Of a stretch of 39,337 bases of DNA, positions 37,934 through 39,337 are shown piece after piece; the first letter of the stretch is position 1; each line of letters opens with the position of its first letter. Under the pieces are notes generated by a model that was given only the letters and a program-made list of their open reading frames with translations, was not told the DNA's origin and did not search any database. The position numbers and the translations under genes were made by a program. The DNA comes from a virus. Where the stretch lies: positions 1 to 39,337 of IMG/VR virus record IMGVR_UViG_3300002460_000081; one strand, 5' to 3'.

Positions 37934-39235
37934 ATGGCAGACGTAACCAACAACGTGGAACGGATTATGACGGAGCGATTGCAGCCGAACCTGGCGACCG
38001 CCTACGCGGACGATCCGGTCCTGACAAACTTTTTCAAAACGGTAACAGACCTTCCGAGGGTTTCTGAGAAGGCGGTACGCTTGGTGCTGGAAGTAAGCCC
38101 CGGCGGGCAGACTGGCTCCGTGGACCTGGATGGTGGAGACAACCTGGACGGTGGCCGCTCGTACAAGGTGCAGCCGACTTTGACCTGCGTAACCATTGCG
38201 CACGCCCGCAACGTAACCCGGCTGGCGCACCTGGCAACCCAAACCAAGGAGCAGGCGCTGTTCGACGATCTGACGAGGGAAATGGATCACGCGATGCGGG
38301 AGATGAAGATTGCCGAATCGCAACTGCTCAACATCGGCACGGACGGGATTCTAGCGAAGATTTCCGACATTGGCAGTGCCCCGGTCTATTCTGTGAATCA
38401 TGCGGACAACCCGTTCGGAACTTCGCTGCTGCGCGAAGGCAACAAATACGACATCTTCGCGGAGGCAGCTTTTCCGGCAACGGAGCGGGCGGACGGACCT
38501 TACCGGGTGGACCCGGATGGCGGGCTGGACAGAACCGCAGAAACAGTAACCTTCGACCAGGGCGGAGCGGCGGATGATGGAGAAATTACCGCCGACGCCG
38601 TGGACGACTGCATCGTCATGCACGACATGGCGAATGCGTCGCTCCAGGGGTTGCCCTACCACCTGGGACCGACCACGGGAACCTGGCAAGGGCAAAGCCG
38701 CCTGAAACGTTATGCGCGGTGCGAGGTGGTGGACGCGGACAACGAGACGTTGCAGCGCTACCACATCTTCCGCATGAAGACCAAGCTGCGGGACCGGAGG
38801 AACTCGGAAGAGATTGACAAGTTGACTCCGTACTACTCCCCGGCGCAGGAGCATAACTACTTCGACCTGACCGAAGGGTTTATGCTGATGCAGAAAACTT
38901 CGGACGGCAAGCAGGACTTCGACCTGATGTACGGCAACGGGACGATGTTCAATCGCAAGCCGATCATTGATGCCTGGGCGAACCCGAACAAGATGTTCTG
39001 GCTCGACAAGACGGCATTCGTGAAGGCGACAGTAGCGCCGTTGGCGTTCTACAAAGACCCTGGAACCGGGAAGACCACGTTCCACGGAGTCTCCACAACG
39101 AACGGCAAGCCCGACAATAACATCTGGTTCCAAGTGGAGCACAGGTGGCAGTTGGGGGTGCGGCACCTGGAGAGCATGGGAGTGATCGAAAACCTCCAGA
39201 CGCCGGATGACACCTACGTCGGATTCCTGGCGTAA
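37934..39235 (+). CDS. major capsid protein, HK97 fold
   Basis: 433 residues, AGGAG before ATG. MADVTNNVERIMTERLQPNL, then a beta-rich body and an alpha region (KEQALFDDLTREMDHAMREM) followed by insertion-domain-like strands and TTNGKPDNNIWFQVEHRWQL near the end. Length, location after the scaffold and the alternation of spine helix and P-loop-like parts fit HK97-type capsid proteins. No unusual features in the frame. Confidence 0.85.
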   Translation: MADVTNNVERIMTERLQPNLATAYADDPVLTNFFKTVTDLPRVSEKAVRLVLEVSPGGQTGSVDLDGGDNLDGGRSYKVQPTLTCVTIAHARNVTRLAHLATQTKEQALFDDLTREMDHAMREMKIAESQLLNIGTDGILAKISDIGSAPVYSVNHADNPFGTSLLREGNKYDIFAEAAFPATERADGPYRVDPDGGLDRTAETVTFDQGGAADDGEITADAVDDCIVMHDMANASLQGLPYHLGPTTGTWQGQSRLKRYARCEVVDADNETLQRYHIFRMKTKLRDRRNSEEIDKLTPYYSPAQEHNYFDLTEGFMLMQKTSDGKQDFDLMYGNGTMFNRKPIIDAWANPNKMFWLDKTAFVKATVAPLAFYKDPGTGKTTFHGVSTTNGKPDNNIWFQVEHRWQLGVRHLESMGVIENLQTPDDTYVGFLA

Positions 39236-39273
39236 AAACGGGCGTAAAACAGTATGTGGCTAAGACCTTACGC

Positions 39274-39309
39274 GGGTGGCGCATGGAAGGAAGTGTCTGT
39301 GCGCCACCC
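39274..39309 (+). terminator. strong hairpin after capsid gene
   Basis: GGGTGGCGCA pairs perfectly with TGCGCCACCC (10 bp). Only a weak T-run follows (TTCTTTAA). It may attenuate late transcription or protect the capsid mRNA; its end at the window edge limits interpretation. Confidence 0.5.
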
Positions 39310-39337
39310 CGATTCTTTAACGATCCTCGCCCCCAAA

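Overview
The window is part of the genome of a tailed double-stranded DNA bacteriophage, most likely podovirus-like. The order terminase, portal, scaffold-like protein, HK97-fold major capsid protein is at the right end. A 955-residue internal-virion-type protein, fibre-like proteins and a lysis region are at the left end. No tail sheath, tape measure, tail tube or DNA polymerase is visible. The left edge cuts a virion gene, and the missing tail genes would lie outside the window. Most genes carry strong Shine-Dalgarno sites (AGGAGG-like) and overlap by ATGA or GTGA. The exported proteins carry signal peptides that nearly all expose Gln after cleavage. Moderately GC-rich DNA, strong SD use and these Gln+1 signal peptides suggest a didermic, SD-using host such as an Acidobacteriota relative. 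That host guess is inference.

Layout. (1) 1-4142, plus strand: virion proteins. (2) 4171-10448, plus strand: an unusual run of seven exported or lipoprotein products, mixed with small membrane (holin-like) proteins. It includes two tandem HExxH metalloprotease-like proteins and an outer-membrane-barrel-like protein. (3) 10449-11573: a minus-strand tRNA and a tRNA-like sequence, a plus-strand terminator and regulatory repeats lie between two copies of the same small-gene start. An M15-type peptidase (endolysin candidate) follows. (4) 28291 leftward to 11570, minus strand: one long early operon. It encodes an AAA+ clamp-loader-like ATPase, a tyrosine recombinase, an HNH-like nuclease, C5 and N4/N6 DNA methyltransferases, a PD-(D/E)XK nuclease, a Sak4-like ATPase, SSB, a replisome-organiser-like protein, an RNA polymerase alpha-CTD-like protein, a RuvC-like resolvase and many small zinc-ribbon or winged-helix proteins. 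(5) 28292-29868: a control region with divergent promoters, palindromes and repeated operator-like boxes. (6) 28529-34391, plus strand: small genes, then terminase. (7) 34441-39309: terminator, portal, scaffold-like protein, capsid protein and a hairpin.

How it may work. The SSB, Sak4-like ATPase, nuclease and RuvC form a recombination module. The two methyltransferases lack a recognisable restriction partner and probably protect phage DNA or modify the host. Replication must rely on host polymerase, perhaps recruited by the DnaD-like and clamp-loader-like proteins. The alpha-CTD-like protein is a candidate host-transcription modulator. The most unusual features are the exported cluster with its twin HExxH proteins, the alpha-CTD domain, a nuclease that appears circularly permuted, and a leucine-type tRNA body carrying a proline anticodon.
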